NCBI GenBank assembly: GCA_946478895.1
Contig: CAMLDY010000015.1
Span: forward strand, 1-38,600
Direction of reading: 5' to 3'
Length of the DNA: 38,600 bases
Source of the DNA: an uncultured Gemmatimonadota bacterium
Lineage (GTDB): Bacteria; Gemmatimonadota; Gemmatimonadetes; Gemmatimonadales; Gemmatimonadaceae
This document shows positions 15,520 through 24,151 of this stretch, one piece after another. The translations under genes were made by a program, and so were the position numbers. Each line of letters starts with the position of its first letter. Within the stretch, counting starts at the first letter, position 1. The notes beneath the pieces were generated by a model. That model was given only the letters and a program-made list of their open reading frames with translations. It searched no databases and was not told where the DNA came from.

Positions 15520-16207
15520 AGCGCTGTTGGCGCTGCAGGAGGATGATCTCAAGATCCGCGAGATCGAGAATCAGATTCGCGCCCTCGATCCCCAGCTCGC
15601 GGAGTTCGACAAGAGAAAACAGCAGGCGGTCGCCGCGATTGGCCGCGCCGAAGCGGCGGTTCAGGCGGAAGAAAAGAAACAGCGCGAGATCCAGGGCCGG
15701 CTCGCGCAGCACAAGCAGCTTCAGGAACGGAATCTTCACCAGCTCGAGGACGTGAAGAGAATGCGGGAGGCCACCGCTGCCACCGCCCAGGTCGAAGCCA
15801 CGCGAAGGATGATGGCTGAAGACGAGAGTGAGCTGGCGATACTCGGCCGGCGTCTCCACGACATGAATGCGCAGGTCGCCGCGGCGAAGCAGGCGCTGCA
15901 GGACGTCGAGGAAGCGCAGAAGGCGGCACGACCGGAGATCGAGGAAAAACGTGCCGAGCTGCAGGTCCAGCTCGACGACGCGAAACGCGACCGCAACGGA
16001 CGCGCCGGGTCGGTTTCCCGTCCAATGCTGGGCAAGTACGATCGTATCCGCGGGAAACGCAATCAGGCGCTCTATGCGTTGCGCGGTGGATCGTGTGGGA
16101 ATTGTGACACCGCTGTTCCTCTGCAGCGCCGCAACATCATGGCCGGCACCGGTCAGATCGAGGTCTGCGAAGCGTGCGGCGTTCTGCTTTACGCCGAAGG
16201 CGGATGA
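15503..16207 (+). CDS. Coiled-coil protein with C4 zinc ribbon (DUF164/zf-RING_7 type)
   Basis: A 234-aa protein of a widespread family whose role in most bacteria is uncertain. Residues 1-170 are a long charged coiled-coil hairpin rich in Glu, Lys, Gln and Ala. The C-terminus is a zinc ribbon with two Cys pairs, CGNCDTAVPLQRRN and VCEACG, about 26 residues apart. The start ATG follows GGAGGTGGA closely. It lies after dnaG and before recJ, so replication or repair context is suggested but not shown. Confidence 0.85.
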   Translation: MQQEVEALLALQEDDLKIREIENQIRALDPQLAEFDKRKQQAVAAIGRAEAAVQAEEKKQREIQGRLAQHKQLQERNLHQLEDVKRMREATAATAQVEATRRMMAEDESELAILGRRLHDMNAQVAAAKQALQDVEEAQKAARPEIEEKRAELQVQLDDAKRDRNGRAGSVSRPMLGKYDRIRGKRNQALYALRGGSCGNCDTAVPLQRRNIMAGTGQIEVCEACGVLLYAEGG

Positions 16208-16221
16208 TGAGCTGTCAATCC

Positions 16222-16250
16222 TTGAGCACGTGACGCGGGCGCCCTAACTT
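16222..16250 (+). promoter_or_regulatory. Promoter of leaderless recJ
   Basis: TTGAGC (16222-16227), a 17-bp spacer and TAACTT (16245-16250) are followed by exactly 6 nt and the GTG of recJ. Transcription would begin at or next to the start codon, and no SD is present. It is the best complete example of the leaderless pattern in this window. Confidence 0.65.
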
Positions 16251-16256
16251 GCGACG

Positions 16257-18014
16257 GTGAGTACACTCGCCACCGAGTCGACGACTCCCGCGGCAGCAGA
16301 GCGGCCCGTGCGGCCCGCCCGCTGGATCCTCCCCACGCCTCCCGACGAGGAGGCGGTCCGCGCTCTTGCCGAGGCGCTCTCGCTCCCCGAAATCGTCTGC
16401 AGGCTGCTGCTGATTCGCGGCTACGTCAGCGCGGAAGACGCCAAGCTCTTTTTGCGACCCAAGCTCGACCGACTGCACGATCCGCTCGCGTTTTTGTCCA
16501 TGGACAAAGCAGTCGAGCGACTCGCGCAGGCCGTAAAGAATCAGGAGCTGGTTTTCGTCCACGGCGACTACGATGTCGATGGCATCTGCTCGACGACGAT
16601 TCTGGTGCGCACCATCCGCCACCTCGGCGGCAAGGCAATGCCGTTCATTCCGCGACGTATCGAAGACGGCTACGATCTGAGCGACGCTGGCGTCGATGCA
16701 GCCATCGCAGCGGGCGCCAGGGTCGTCGTTACCTGCGATTGCGGGACGGGTGCTGTCTCACCTGTCGCCCGTCTCTGCAAGTCTGGCGTCGATGTCATCG
16801 TCACCGACCACCATCTGCCGAGCGGCGAGCTTCCCGGTTGTCTCTCGGTGCTCAACCCCAGGCGCAGCGGCTGCGGGTATCCAGACAAGGATCTCGCCGC
16901 GGTCGGGGTGACCTTCAAGCTGTCGCTCGCGCTCGCGCGCACCCTCGGCGCAAACGAGAATTTCATCTGGGCGATGCTCGATCTGGTGGCGCTCGCGACG
17001 GTCGCCGACGTCGCGCCGCTGCGCGGCGAGAACAGAGTCTTCGTCCGCTTTGGGCTCAAGATGCTGCGCGAGACGCGGAACATCGGCATGCGCGCTCTGC
17101 TGCGCGCGTCCGGTCTGGAGAATCGCCAGCTCACCGCCGGCCGCATCGGGTTCATCCTTGCTCCGCGACTGAATGCGGCGGGGAGACTCGGTCACGCGAT
17201 CCGCGGGGTCGAGCTTCTGCTCACCGAGAATGAGCACGAAGCCAACGTGATCGCGCGAGAGCTCGAGGAGCTGAATCAGCGGCGCCAGGAGATCGATCAT
17301 GCGACCCTCGACCAGGCGCGCGAGCGAGTGCTGGCGATGGATCTCGACGAGCAATTCTCGATCGTGCTCGCCGACGACACCTGGCATCCGGGCGTGGTGG
17401 GGATCGTCGCATCGCGGCTCGTCGAGGAATTCGGCCGACCGACGGTTCTGATCGCGCTGTCGGGCGAGCAGGGCAAGGGGTCGGGGCGCTCGATTCCGAA
17501 GTTCGATCTCCATGGTGCGCTTGGCAAAACGAAGGAGCACCTGATTCGCTACGGCGGTCACCGCGCGGCAGCGGGGGTAACCATCGCGCGCGACAAAGTC
17601 GTCGACTTCGCCAACCGGTTCAACGACATTGCGAAGACGATGCTCACGCGCGCCGATCTCGTTCCCGAGATTCGCGTCGACCTCGAGGTCGACATCAACG
17701 GTCTCGACGGACGGATCGAATCGCTGTTCCGCCATTTCGAGCCGTTCGGGATCGGGAATCCGACACCTGTCCTGCTCGCGCGGAACGTCACCATCGCGCG
17801 CCCGCCGCGCGTCGTCGGCGAGCACGGACTCAAGGTCGTCCTCGACACCGGCACGGGCTCGCTCGATGCGCTCGGCTGGGGACTTGCCGAGCGCGCCGCG
17901 GAATTTCAGCCCGGCACGAAAGTCGATGTCGCATTCCGTCTCGAGCGCGACGACTACCGCGGCGAGAGTTATCTGCAGGCAAGAATTGCCGACATTCGGT
18001 TGAGCGAGGCCTGA
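16257..18014 (+). CDS. recJ: Single-stranded-DNA-specific exonuclease RecJ
   Basis: 5'-3' exonuclease on single-stranded DNA for recombination and repair. The 585-aa protein has the DHH phosphoesterase motifs in order: HGDYDVDGICS, CDCGT, VTDHHLP, DLVALATVADVAPL and RLNAAGRLG. The DHHA1 domain follows with GSGRSIPKFDL and GGHRAAAGV, then a C-terminal OB-like part (EPFGIGNPTPV). The start is GTG under a leaderless promoter. The next gene, rsmD, begins immediately after the stop. Confidence 0.95.
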   Translation: MSTLATESTTPAAAERPVRPARWILPTPPDEEAVRALAEALSLPEIVCRLLLIRGYVSAEDAKLFLRPKLDRLHDPLAFLSMDKAVERLAQAVKNQELVFVHGDYDVDGICSTTILVRTIRHLGGKAMPFIPRRIEDGYDLSDAGVDAAIAAGARVVVTCDCGTGAVSPVARLCKSGVDVIVTDHHLPSGELPGCLSVLNPRRSGCGYPDKDLAAVGVTFKLSLALARTLGANENFIWAMLDLVALATVADVAPLRGENRVFVRFGLKMLRETRNIGMRALLRASGLENRQLTAGRIGFILAPRLNAAGRLGHAIRGVELLLTENEHEANVIARELEELNQRRQEIDHATLDQARERVLAMDLDEQFSIVLADDTWHPGVVGIVASRLVEEFGRPTVLIALSGEQGKGSGRSIPKFDLHGALGKTKEHLIRYGGHRAAAGVTIARDKVVDFANRFNDIAKTMLTRADLVPEIRVDLEVDINGLDGRIESLFRHFEPFGIGNPTPVLLARNVTIARPPRVVGEHGLKVVLDTGTGSLDALGWGLAERAAEFQPGTKVDVAFRLERDDYRGESYLQARIADIRLSEA

Positions 18015-18536
18015 TTGCGGATCGTCGCCGGGCGTTGGCGTGGTCGCCGAATCAGCGCTCCCGCCGGCTCGCACGTCCGTCCAACCCTCGACCGAGTTCG
18101 TGAAGCGTGGATGAGCATCCTGCAGCTCGACTTGCCGGATGCGCGAGTGCTCGACCTCTATGCCGGTTCGGGCGCCCTCGGCCTGGAGGCGCTGTCGCGC
18201 GGAGCGGCCAGCGCTGACTTCGTCGAAAAGGATCCAAGGAGCCTGCGCGTGCTTGAGGAAAACATCGAGCTGCTGGGCGCCGGCGAGCTCGCGAAGCTGC
18301 ACCGGAAGGCGGCACTCCCTTTCGCCGAAGCCCTTGGACGCTTCGATTACGATGTAACGTTTGCCGACCCACCTTACGCAAGCGGAGACGCGGCGCGATT
18401 GGCGGAGCGCTGGCGCGCAGTGCCGTTCAGCAGGGTGTTCACGGTGGAGCACGCAGCGAAGCAGGCAATGCCGGACGGCGGTGACACCCGGAAGTACGGG
18501 TCGACCGCCATCACCATTTACCGCAGCGAGGACTGA
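18015..18536 (+). CDS. rsmD: 16S rRNA (guanine-966-N2)-methyltransferase RsmD
   Basis: SAM-dependent methyltransferase acting on G966 of 16S rRNA. The 173-aa protein shows the family N-terminus MRIVAGRWRGRRISAP, RPTLDRVREAWMSIL, the SAM loop LDLYAGSGALGLEALSRGA, and the catalytic FADPPY. The C-terminal end is slightly short. The start is TTG directly after the recJ stop (TGATTG), and coaD follows one base after its stop. The rsmD-coaD pair is very common. Confidence 0.94.
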   Translation: MRIVAGRWRGRRISAPAGSHVRPTLDRVREAWMSILQLDLPDARVLDLYAGSGALGLEALSRGAASADFVEKDPRSLRVLEENIELLGAGELAKLHRKAALPFAEALGRFDYDVTFADPPYASGDAARLAERWRAVPFSRVFTVEHAAKQAMPDGGDTRKYGSTAITIYRSED

Positions 18537-18537
18537 C

Positions 18538-19029
18538 GTGGCTACAACCGCGATCTACGCTGGAAGCTTCGACCCCATCACGCGCGGTCACGAGGATCTG
18601 ATCCGCCGGAGCTGCGAGTTCGTCGATCACCTCGTCGTCGCTGTCGCCATCAACTCGGCGAAAAAAGCGCTGTTCACCACCGAGGAGCGAGTAGAGCTGA
18701 TACGGGCTGCGACCGCCGGCAACAAATGCGTCGAAGTCACCCAGTTCGAGGGCCTGCTCGTCGATTTCGCCCGCAAGATCGGCGCGAAGCTCAACATCCG
18801 CGGTCTGCGGGCGGTCAGTGACTTCGAGTACGAGTTCCAGATGGCGCTGATGAACCGCCACATGTCCGAAACCTTCGAGACCGTGTTCATGGTGCCGTCG
18901 GTCGAGACGACCTACATCAGCTCCAGCGTCGTCCGCGAGGTCGCTCAGTATCACGGCAATCTGAAGGGACTCGTGCATCCGGCGGTGGCGAAGGCGCTCG
19001 CCAGCAAGTTCAAGAACAATGCGCGATGA
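18538..19029 (+). CDS. coaD: Phosphopantetheine adenylyltransferase
   Basis: Transfers AMP from ATP to 4'-phosphopantetheine, the penultimate step of coenzyme A synthesis. The 163-aa length is standard. The nucleotidyltransferase motif is [18 protein letters not shown] (the TxGH signature), and the second motif is [30 protein letters not shown] is the family's central segment. I chose the GTG at 18538 because it gives the normal N-terminus and GAGG lies upstream; the open frame farther upstream is the shadow of rsmD. It overlaps the next gene as ATGA, so CoA synthesis and an acetyl-CoA enzyme share a message. Confidence 0.96.
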   Translation: MATTAIYAGSFDPITRGHEDLIRRSCEFVDHLVVAVAINSAKKALFTTEERVELIRAATAGNKCVEVTQFEGLLVDFARKIGAKLNIRGLRAVSDFEYEFQMALMNRHMSETFETVFMVPSVETTYISSSVVREVAQYHGNLKGLVHPAVAKALASKFKNNAR

Positions 19030-19967
19030 GCTTCATCGAGAATATCCGCCGGCGCGCGAGCGAGCTGCGGCGGACAATCGCCTTTCCGGAGAGCGCTGAC
19101 GAGCGGGTAATGTCCGCCGCGATCGAGCTCGCCCGGGACGAGATCGCGACGCCTTTGCTGGTTGTGGACAAGCCAGCGCTGGCCGCTGCCGCGGAGCGAG
19201 CCGGACTCCAAAGCGTTACCGCTGAAACCGGCACCACGCTGGAGCACGCGCACCGCATGGTAGCCTCCGGAACGGCCGATGCCTGTGTCGCCGGTGCGGT
19301 TTATACGACCGCCGATGTATTGCGCAGCGCGCTCAAGAATGTCGGAGTCGCACCGGGCTTTCGGGTGGTCTCGAGCGCTTTCTACATGGTAACCCCGCCG
19401 GGGTCCACGGTCGGTGAGGTCCTGACTTTCACTGACTGCGCGGTGATACCATATCCTACCGCCGAGAACCTGGCCGACATCGCCATCGCTGCCGCCAGTG
19501 ACCGGATGCGGATCGTCGGCGACGAGCCGCGAGTCGCGCTGCTCTCCTTCAGCACCGCCGGCAGCGCCAGGGGTTCGAGCGTCGATCTCGTGCGCGAGGC
19601 ATTGGCACTCATCAGGGAACGCGAGCCAGGCCTCGTGGTGGACGGAGAATTGCAAGGTGATGCGGCGCTGGTCCCCACGGTCGCCGCCCGGAAATCACCT
19701 TCGAGTCCGGTAGCCGGGAGGGCCAACGTTTTGGTGTTTCCGTCACTCGATGCCGGCAACATCGCGTACAAACTGGTGCAGCGAGTGGGCGGTGCTCAGG
19801 CGGTCGGCCCGATCCTTCAGGGCTTCACGCGGCCTGTCGCCGATCTCTCGCGCGGCGCCGAGCGTGAGGACATTATTAACGTGGCCGCAATTGCAGCACT
19901 GCAATCGGCCGGGCGCGCCGACCACCGCGCGTCTCGAGCAGGCAGATCCACACTGGAGAAAAACTGA
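19026..19967 (+). CDS. pta: Phosphate acetyltransferase (single-domain Pta)
   Basis: Interconverts acetyl-CoA and acetyl phosphate. The 313-aa protein corresponds to the catalytic PTA_PTB domain alone, without the N-terminal domains of E. coli Pta. Motifs include [49 protein letters not shown] and the C-terminal [18 protein letters not shown] with [12 protein letters not shown]. No ackA is in the window. Downstream comes the partner-switching module, and the stop is directly followed by its first ATG. Confidence 0.92.
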   Translation: MSFIENIRRRASELRRTIAFPESADERVMSAAIELARDEIATPLLVVDKPALAAAAERAGLQSVTAETGTTLEHAHRMVASGTADACVAGAVYTTADVLRSALKNVGVAPGFRVVSSAFYMVTPPGSTVGEVLTFTDCAVIPYPTAENLADIAIAAASDRMRIVGDEPRVALLSFSTAGSARGSSVDLVREALALIREREPGLVVDGELQGDAALVPTVAARKSPSSPVAGRANVLVFPSLDAGNIAYKLVQRVGGAQAVGPILQGFTRPVADLSRGAEREDIINVAAIAALQSAGRADHRASRAGRSTLEKN

Positions 19968-20300
19968 ATGAGTTTCTCGATCAAGAAACAGGGAGAGGTC
20001 GTCGTGGTCGATGTAGAGGGTCAGTTGATTGTTGGAAATCGCCAGGAGCTTAAGCAGAAAGTCCTCGACGAGCTCGAGAAGGGTGAGAAGAAATTCCTCA
20101 TCGACTTCAGTCAGACGGGATACATCGACAGCTCCGGCCTGGGCGTGCTCGTCTCGTTGTCGAAGAAGATTCGGGAGCAGGGCGGTGAGCTGCGGCTGGC
20201 GAATCTCAATGACGATCTCCAGACGCTGTTCGAGCTCACCAAGCTGGATACCCTCTTCCAGATCTCCGACACCCGGGAGCGCGCGCTAGAGAGTTTTTGA
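19968..20300 (+). CDS. STAS-domain anti-sigma factor antagonist (RsbV/SpoIIAA-like)
   Basis: A 110-aa single STAS domain. The phosphorylation site region is YIDSSGLGVLVSL, with Ser55-Ser56 as the candidate phospho-acceptors. In this family the unphosphorylated form binds and removes the anti-sigma kinase. GGAGA lies upstream of the ATG. The next gene is the matching kinase, joined as TGATG. It starts directly after pta. Which sigma factor or other target the module controls cannot be told here, as no sigma gene is nearby. Confidence 0.92.
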   Translation: MSFSIKKQGEVVVVDVEGQLIVGNRQELKQKVLDELEKGEKKFLIDFSQTGYIDSSGLGVLVSLSKKIREQGGELRLANLNDDLQTLFELTKLDTLFQISDTRERALESF

Positions 20301-20722
20301 TGCCCGAATCACGCGTCGCCTTCGATCTCCAAATCCCCAGCGACGTCGAATACATAGAAGGTGTCGTCGAGCTCGCGAGGCAGCGCTGTCGCGAGCTCAA
20401 GCTTTCTCCCACCAAATGCTCGCTGAACGTGCCGGTGGCGCTCTCGGAGGCGCTCTCCAACGCCATCCTGCGTGGCAACGAATCGACCGGCGGCAAGCAG
20501 GTGCGGATCCGCGCCATCGTCAGCGACACCGATCTGGTTTTCGAGGTAGTGGATGAGGGGCCGGGCTTCGACCTCGACAAGTGCACCGTCGATTGCACCA
20601 CCGAGGAGAACCTTACCAGGGAAGAGGGCCGCGGACTTTTCCTCATGCGGCAGCTGATGGATCGCGTAGAGAGCTTCAGGAATCAGGGCAACGTCGTCCG
20701 GCTGACGTTGCGCCGGGAGTGA
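20300..20722 (+). CDS. RsbW-like anti-sigma factor / serine kinase (GHKL ATPase)
   Basis: A 140-aa GHKL ATPase of the RsbW/SpoIIAB kind, expected to phosphorylate the STAS antagonist and bind a sigma factor. The N box is ALSEALSNAILRGNE (E-x3-N) and the G1 box is DEGPGFD. EEGRGLFLMRQLMD is the G2 region with a flexible lid before it. The lid (CTVDCTTEENL) has two Cys four residues apart, which is unusual. A TTG at 20297 is an alternative start. It overlaps both neighbours, by 1 bp before and 4 bp after. Confidence 0.9.
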   Translation: MPESRVAFDLQIPSDVEYIEGVVELARQRCRELKLSPTKCSLNVPVALSEALSNAILRGNESTGGKQVRIRAIVSDTDLVFEVVDEGPGFDLDKCTVDCTTEENLTREEGRGLFLMRQLMDRVESFRNQGNVVRLTLRRE

Positions 20723-22305
20723 AAGAGCTCGAGGCAGTCCTGATCGCGTTCCGCGAAGGGACGCACTGCGAGGCTGCCGTCTGGGGAACGAGCGACGGAC
20801 GCTCGACTCCAACCATCATCGCCCGCTCGAGTCCGAAAGTTCAGATGCCCGACGTTCTTCCCGACGAGCCCGGGCAATCGATTCCCACCAACTTCGGTAC
20901 TCAGCTCGTGACGCGGGTGCCGTCGGTGAAGAAAATCTGGCTCACCGTCGGGCCCTGCGATCCGTCGTATTCGCCCGAAGAGCGGCACATCAAGCTGCTG
21001 ATGCCCGTCGTTTCGCAGTTCACCCAGGCCGCACTGGAGGTCGAGCACGCCGCGACGGAGCTCGCCGAACGCTACGAGGAGATCAATCTTCTCTACACCA
21101 TCGGCGAAATACTGGGGCGCACCGTCACCCTCGAGGATGCGGCGGCGACAATTCTCACCGAGATCTCCGAGACAGTCGGCGCGCGCGTCGCATCGATTCT
21201 GGTGCACGACGCCCGCACCAACACCCTCCAGGCCGTCGCAGCGCTCGGCGTACCGAAGGACAAGATTCCGCCGATCAGCGCGGACGATCCGGTGAGTGTG
21301 TCTGCCCGGGTATTTCGCACCCAGCATCCGCTGATCGTGGTCGGGAAGGGCGTGACCTTCGGCACCGAATCGCCGTACGGTCGTGGAGAGATGCTCTCGG
21401 TGCCGATCATGTGGACGACGCCAACGGGTGGTCAGCCGCTCGGGGTGGTGAATCTCGCGGATCGACGCTCCCGCCAGCCGTTCACCGCGGGCGATCAGAA
21501 GCTGGTGACGGCCATCGCAACTCAGATCGGCACCGCGATTCAGAACGCGCGGCTCGTCAGCGCGTCACTGGACCGGCAGCGTCTGCTCCAGGAGATGAAC
21601 CTCGCCCACGACCTGCAGATGAAGCTGCTGCCGTCGAGCGATGTCGTCGCGCCGGAGGCGGAGGTCACTGCGCGCGTCGTTCCCGCGGAGAGCGTCGGTG
21701 GAGATTTCTACCAGCTCTTCAAGCTCCGTGAAGGGAAGACAGGCGTCATGATCGGCGACGTTTCGGGACACGGATATCGCGCCGCATTGATCATGGCGCT
21801 GGCAATGAGCGCATCCGCCATTCACGCGCAGAACTTCGGCAATCCCGGGGAGATGCTCGGCGCGCTGCTGCGATCGATGCGTGAAGAGCTGGAATCGACG
21901 GAGATGTTCATCTCGATGTTTTACGGCGTGGTGGAGCCGGAGAAATCGAAGCTCAGTTACGCCAACACCGGCCATCCGCACGCGTTCGTGATCAGCCAGG
22001 AAGGAACGGTCACGCGACTCGCGGCGGTAAATCCTCCGCTCGGCATGGTCGAGGATGTCCCGAATACTGCGTCGTTGTCGTGGGTGAAAGGGAAGGATCT
22101 GCTTGTCCTCTTCACCGATGGCATCAGCGACGCGCGCAATCTCCGCGACGAGCGGTTGGGGGAGGAGCGGGTGCTCGAGCTTATTCGCGAGAACCGCGAG
22201 AACGACACCAAGGTGATCGTGGATCGCGTGTTCAAGATGCTCGAGGTGCACACGCGTACGGTTCGGAGCCGCGACGATCTCACGCTCGTGGTGCTGAGGA
22301 GCTGA
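20719..22305 (+). CDS. GAF-PP2C (SpoIIE/RsbU-type) serine phosphatase
   Basis: A 528-aa predicted activator of the module that dephosphorylates the STAS antagonist. An N-terminal region of about 120 residues has no clear assignment. A GAF domain (about 125-280, LLYTIGEILGRTV... to TQIGTAIQNARL) could sense a small molecule. A short helical linker (LLQEMNLAHDLQMKLLP) precedes the SpoIIE phosphatase domain (about 310-528) with VGGDFYQ, IGDVSGHGYRAAL, FTDGISDARN and RDDLTLVVL, the metal-binding aspartates. The GTG overlaps the kinase stop as GTGA; the frame upstream is shadow. No membrane segments are seen. Confidence 0.9.
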   Translation: MKELEAVLIAFREGTHCEAAVWGTSDGRSTPTIIARSSPKVQMPDVLPDEPGQSIPTNFGTQLVTRVPSVKKIWLTVGPCDPSYSPEERHIKLLMPVVSQFTQAALEVEHAATELAERYEEINLLYTIGEILGRTVTLEDAAATILTEISETVGARVASILVHDARTNTLQAVAALGVPKDKIPPISADDPVSVSARVFRTQHPLIVVGKGVTFGTESPYGRGEMLSVPIMWTTPTGGQPLGVVNLADRRSRQPFTAGDQKLVTAIATQIGTAIQNARLVSASLDRQRLLQEMNLAHDLQMKLLPSSDVVAPEAEVTARVVPAESVGGDFYQLFKLREGKTGVMIGDVSGHGYRAALIMALAMSASAIHAQNFGNPGEMLGALLRSMREELESTEMFISMFYGVVEPEKSKLSYANTGHPHAFVISQEGTVTRLAAVNPPLGMVEDVPNTASLSWVKGKDLLVLFTDGISDARNLRDERLGEERVLELIRENRENDTKVIVDRVFKMLEVHTRTVRSRDDLTLVVLRS

Positions 22306-22307
22306 GG

Positions 22308-23159
22308 ATGTCGGGCGCGCCCGGGGGGCGCGGCCAGCGCGGACGCCGAAAGAGCCGCGACGATCACCCGCCGGCGCTCAAGAGATTCGGCCAACATTTT
22401 CTCACCGACAAAACGATTCTCACCGGGATCGTCGACGCCCTGGCGCCGACGTCGTCGGATACGGTGGTAGAGATCGGACCAGGCCGCGGCTCACTGACCG
22501 ACATACTTGCCGAGAGAGCTGGGCGATTGGTGGCGGTGGAGATCGACCGCGCTCTCGCTGCGCAGCTAAGTGAGCGCTACGCCGGCCGGCAGAACGTCGA
22601 GATTGTGGAGGGAGATTTTCTCGATATCGATCCGCGGGTGCTTGCCGGTCAGGACTACCTCCTGATCGGGAACGTTCCGTACTACATCACCACACCGATC
22701 GTGTTCAAGGCGCTCGAGTCGCCGATTCCGCGGCGGTCGGTGTTCCTGGTCCAGCGCGAGGTCGCGGAACGGATGGCGGCGAAGGAAGGAGACGAGAGTT
22801 ATGGAGCGCTGTCCGTAAACGTCGCGATGGTCGCGACGGTGGAGCAGGTGCTGAGCGTTCCGGCCGGCGCATTTCGCCCGCCGCCGAAAGTAGAGTCCGT
22901 GGTAGTGCGCCTCACTCCGAAGCCTGAGCCCTTGGTCCCCCTCAGCGAGTTGCGTGGACTTCGCACCTTCGTTCAGGCCGCGTTTGGCCAGCGTCGGAAG
23001 CAGATGCAGCGGGTTCTCCGCGCGGTGCGAAGCTTGTCGCCGGAACAGGCGCTGGACGTTCTCGGGTCGGTGGGAATCGACCCCAAGGAGAGGCCGGAGA
23101 ATGTGAGTCCGCGCGAGTGGGCCGAGCTCTATGGCCAGTTACGAAAGCTCAGCGAGTAG
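22308..23159 (+). CDS. rsmA: 16S rRNA dimethyladenosine transferase RsmA/KsgA
   Basis: Dimethylates two adjacent adenines (A1518/A1519 in E. coli numbering) in helix 45 of 16S rRNA. The 283-aa protein begins with a basic Gly/Arg-rich extension of about 25 residues before KRFGQHFLTD. SAM motifs are EIGPGRGSLT and VAVEIDRAL. The catalytic motif is GNVPYYITTP (usually NLPYNITTP), and the C-terminal helical domain has AAFGQRRKQMQRVL. The ATG at 22308 follows GAGG. It starts 2 bp after the phosphatase stop and is convergent with rex. Confidence 0.94.
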   Translation: MSGAPGGRGQRGRRKSRDDHPPALKRFGQHFLTDKTILTGIVDALAPTSSDTVVEIGPGRGSLTDILAERAGRLVAVEIDRALAAQLSERYAGRQNVEIVEGDFLDIDPRVLAGQDYLLIGNVPYYITTPIVFKALESPIPRRSVFLVQREVAERMAAKEGDESYGALSVNVAMVATVEQVLSVPAGAFRPPPKVESVVVRLTPKPEPLVPLSELRGLRTFVQAAFGQRRKQMQRVLRAVRSLSPEQALDVLGSVGIDPKERPENVSPREWAELYGQLRKLSE

Positions 23160-23164
23160 CGGTA

Positions 23165-23204
23165 GCGCGTCTCAGGGCGACATGTGCGCCCAGCCGTGAC
23201 GCGT
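23165..23204. terminator. Possible bidirectional terminator between rsmA and rex
   Basis: A two-step hairpin: GCGCGTC (23165-23171) pairs with GACGCGT (23198-23204), enclosing GGGCG...CGCCC. It sits in the 44-bp gap between convergent genes. There is no long T tract on either side, so its strength is doubtful. Confidence 0.35.
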
Positions 23205-23830
23205 TATTCTCCGCGATTTGCAAGAGCGAAGGAAAGACCCTCCAGCTCCATCGCCATGTTCACCGTGCGCACCGTCACATCCGCCGGCACCGAGATCTGA
23301 ACCGGGGCGAAATTCAGAATTGCCTTGATCCCTGATCGCACGACCTGCTTGACCACCGCCGGCGTCGCCTCGGCGGGCGTAGCAACAACGGCGATGTCGA
23401 AGTCGTGCCTCGACGCATCTTTCTCCAGATCGGAGATCGGGCGCACGATAAGTGTCTCGAACCGCTTTCCGATCTTGGCAGGGTCGCTGTCGTAGACTGC
23501 CGTCACGTTGAAGCCGCGCTCGGCGAAGCCGTGATACCGCGCGAGCGCAGCGCCGATTTTACCCGCGCCGATGATGCAAACCCGCCACTGTTTTCCGAGG
23601 CCGAGGATCTCGCGCAATTTCTCGGAGAGCTCGGGGACCGAGTAGCCGAGGCCGCGCTTTCCGAAGGAGCCGAAGAGGGAAAGGTCCTTTCGCACCTGAG
23701 CGGACGTTGTCCCACCGAGCTGCGCGAGCTCGTCACTGGAAATCGTCTTTACGCCCTGACGCTCGTTCCCTTCGAGGAAGCTCAGGTAGAGGGAAAGGCG
23801 TCTGACAGTGGATTCAGCTATCCGCTTCAA
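23204..23830 (-). CDS. rex: Redox-sensing transcriptional repressor Rex
   Basis: Represses fermentative or respiratory genes and releases DNA when NADH is high. The 208-aa protein has an N-terminal winged helix (ESTVRRLSLYLSFLEG, ISSDELAQLGGTTSAQVRKDL, FGSFGKRGLGYSVPEL) and a Rossmann domain with the NAD loop IIGAGKIGAAL. It ends with a short C-terminal helix. The TTG at 23830 is chosen because it gives the normal Rex N-terminus. An in-frame upstream TTG at 23881 would put codons through the operator. The perfect Rex operator 7 bp upstream implies autoregulation. This is one of three - strand genes in the window. Confidence 0.95.
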   Translation of the reverse strand: MKRIAESTVRRLSLYLSFLEGNERQGVKTISSDELAQLGGTTSAQVRKDLSLFGSFGKRGLGYSVPELSEKLREILGLGKQWRVCIIGAGKIGAALARYHGFAERGFNVTAVYDSDPAKIGKRFETLIVRPISDLEKDASRHDFDIAVVATPAEATPAVVKQVVRSGIKAILNFAPVQISVPADVTVRTVNMAMELEGLSFALANRGE

Positions 23831-23837
23831 TTGGTGC

Positions 23838-23855
23838 TTGTGAAGTAATTCACAA
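23838..23855. promoter_or_regulatory. Rex operator (ROP) upstream of rex
   Basis: TTGTGAAGTAATTCACAA is a perfect 7-4-7 palindrome matching the known Rex consensus TTGTGAA-N4-TTCACAA. It lies 7 bp before the TTG of rex, where it would cover the promoter. It is about 300 bp from the arginine deiminase start on the other strand, so control of that gene is possible but unproven. Confidence 0.9.
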
Positions 23856-23930
23856 ACTAATGGAGCGGGGCACAACTGCAAACTTTCTGGCGCCCCGCGC
23901 TAGGCCGGTAAACGAGTGCGGAGAGAACTG

Positions 23931-24123
23931 AACTGCAACGGAACGGGTGTGAGAGGTCAGTAGCATGGTTGCCAGCTTCTAGTTCACTACGTCGGGACGT
24001 CATTAGTGGCATTCGCGGTACAGGCAGCTGGTTGTGCCGTAGCCCGACTAGAAACGTCCCGACGTAGTGAACCGACCACTCGCATCTGTGCCACTGACAT
24101 CTCGCACCCGTTCCGTTGCAGTT
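23931..24123. repeat. Family A palindromic element, copy 2 (193 bp)
   Basis: The better preserved copy. Its outer 30-bp arms (23931-23960 and 24094-24123, AACTGCAACGGAACGGGTG and complement) match at nearly every base. The inner arms TTCACTACGTCGGGACGT and ACGTCCCGACGTAGTGAA are perfect. It has the same length and internal spacing as the copy at 92-284. It ends 40 bp before the arginine deiminase ATG. The 75 bp between the Rex operator and this element contain a GCGGGGC...GCCCCGC hairpin of unknown meaning. Confidence 0.92.
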
Positions 24124-24151
24124 TGTCGTCCTTCTCCCGTAATCCTGTCGT

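Noticed and set aside
16758..18452. 564-codon open frame on the - strand opposite recJ and rsmD
   Set aside because: It is antisense to recJ, which has every DHH motif. Long antisense frames are expected in high-GC genes with G/C third positions, and its composition (Arg, Asp, His-rich) is shadow-like.
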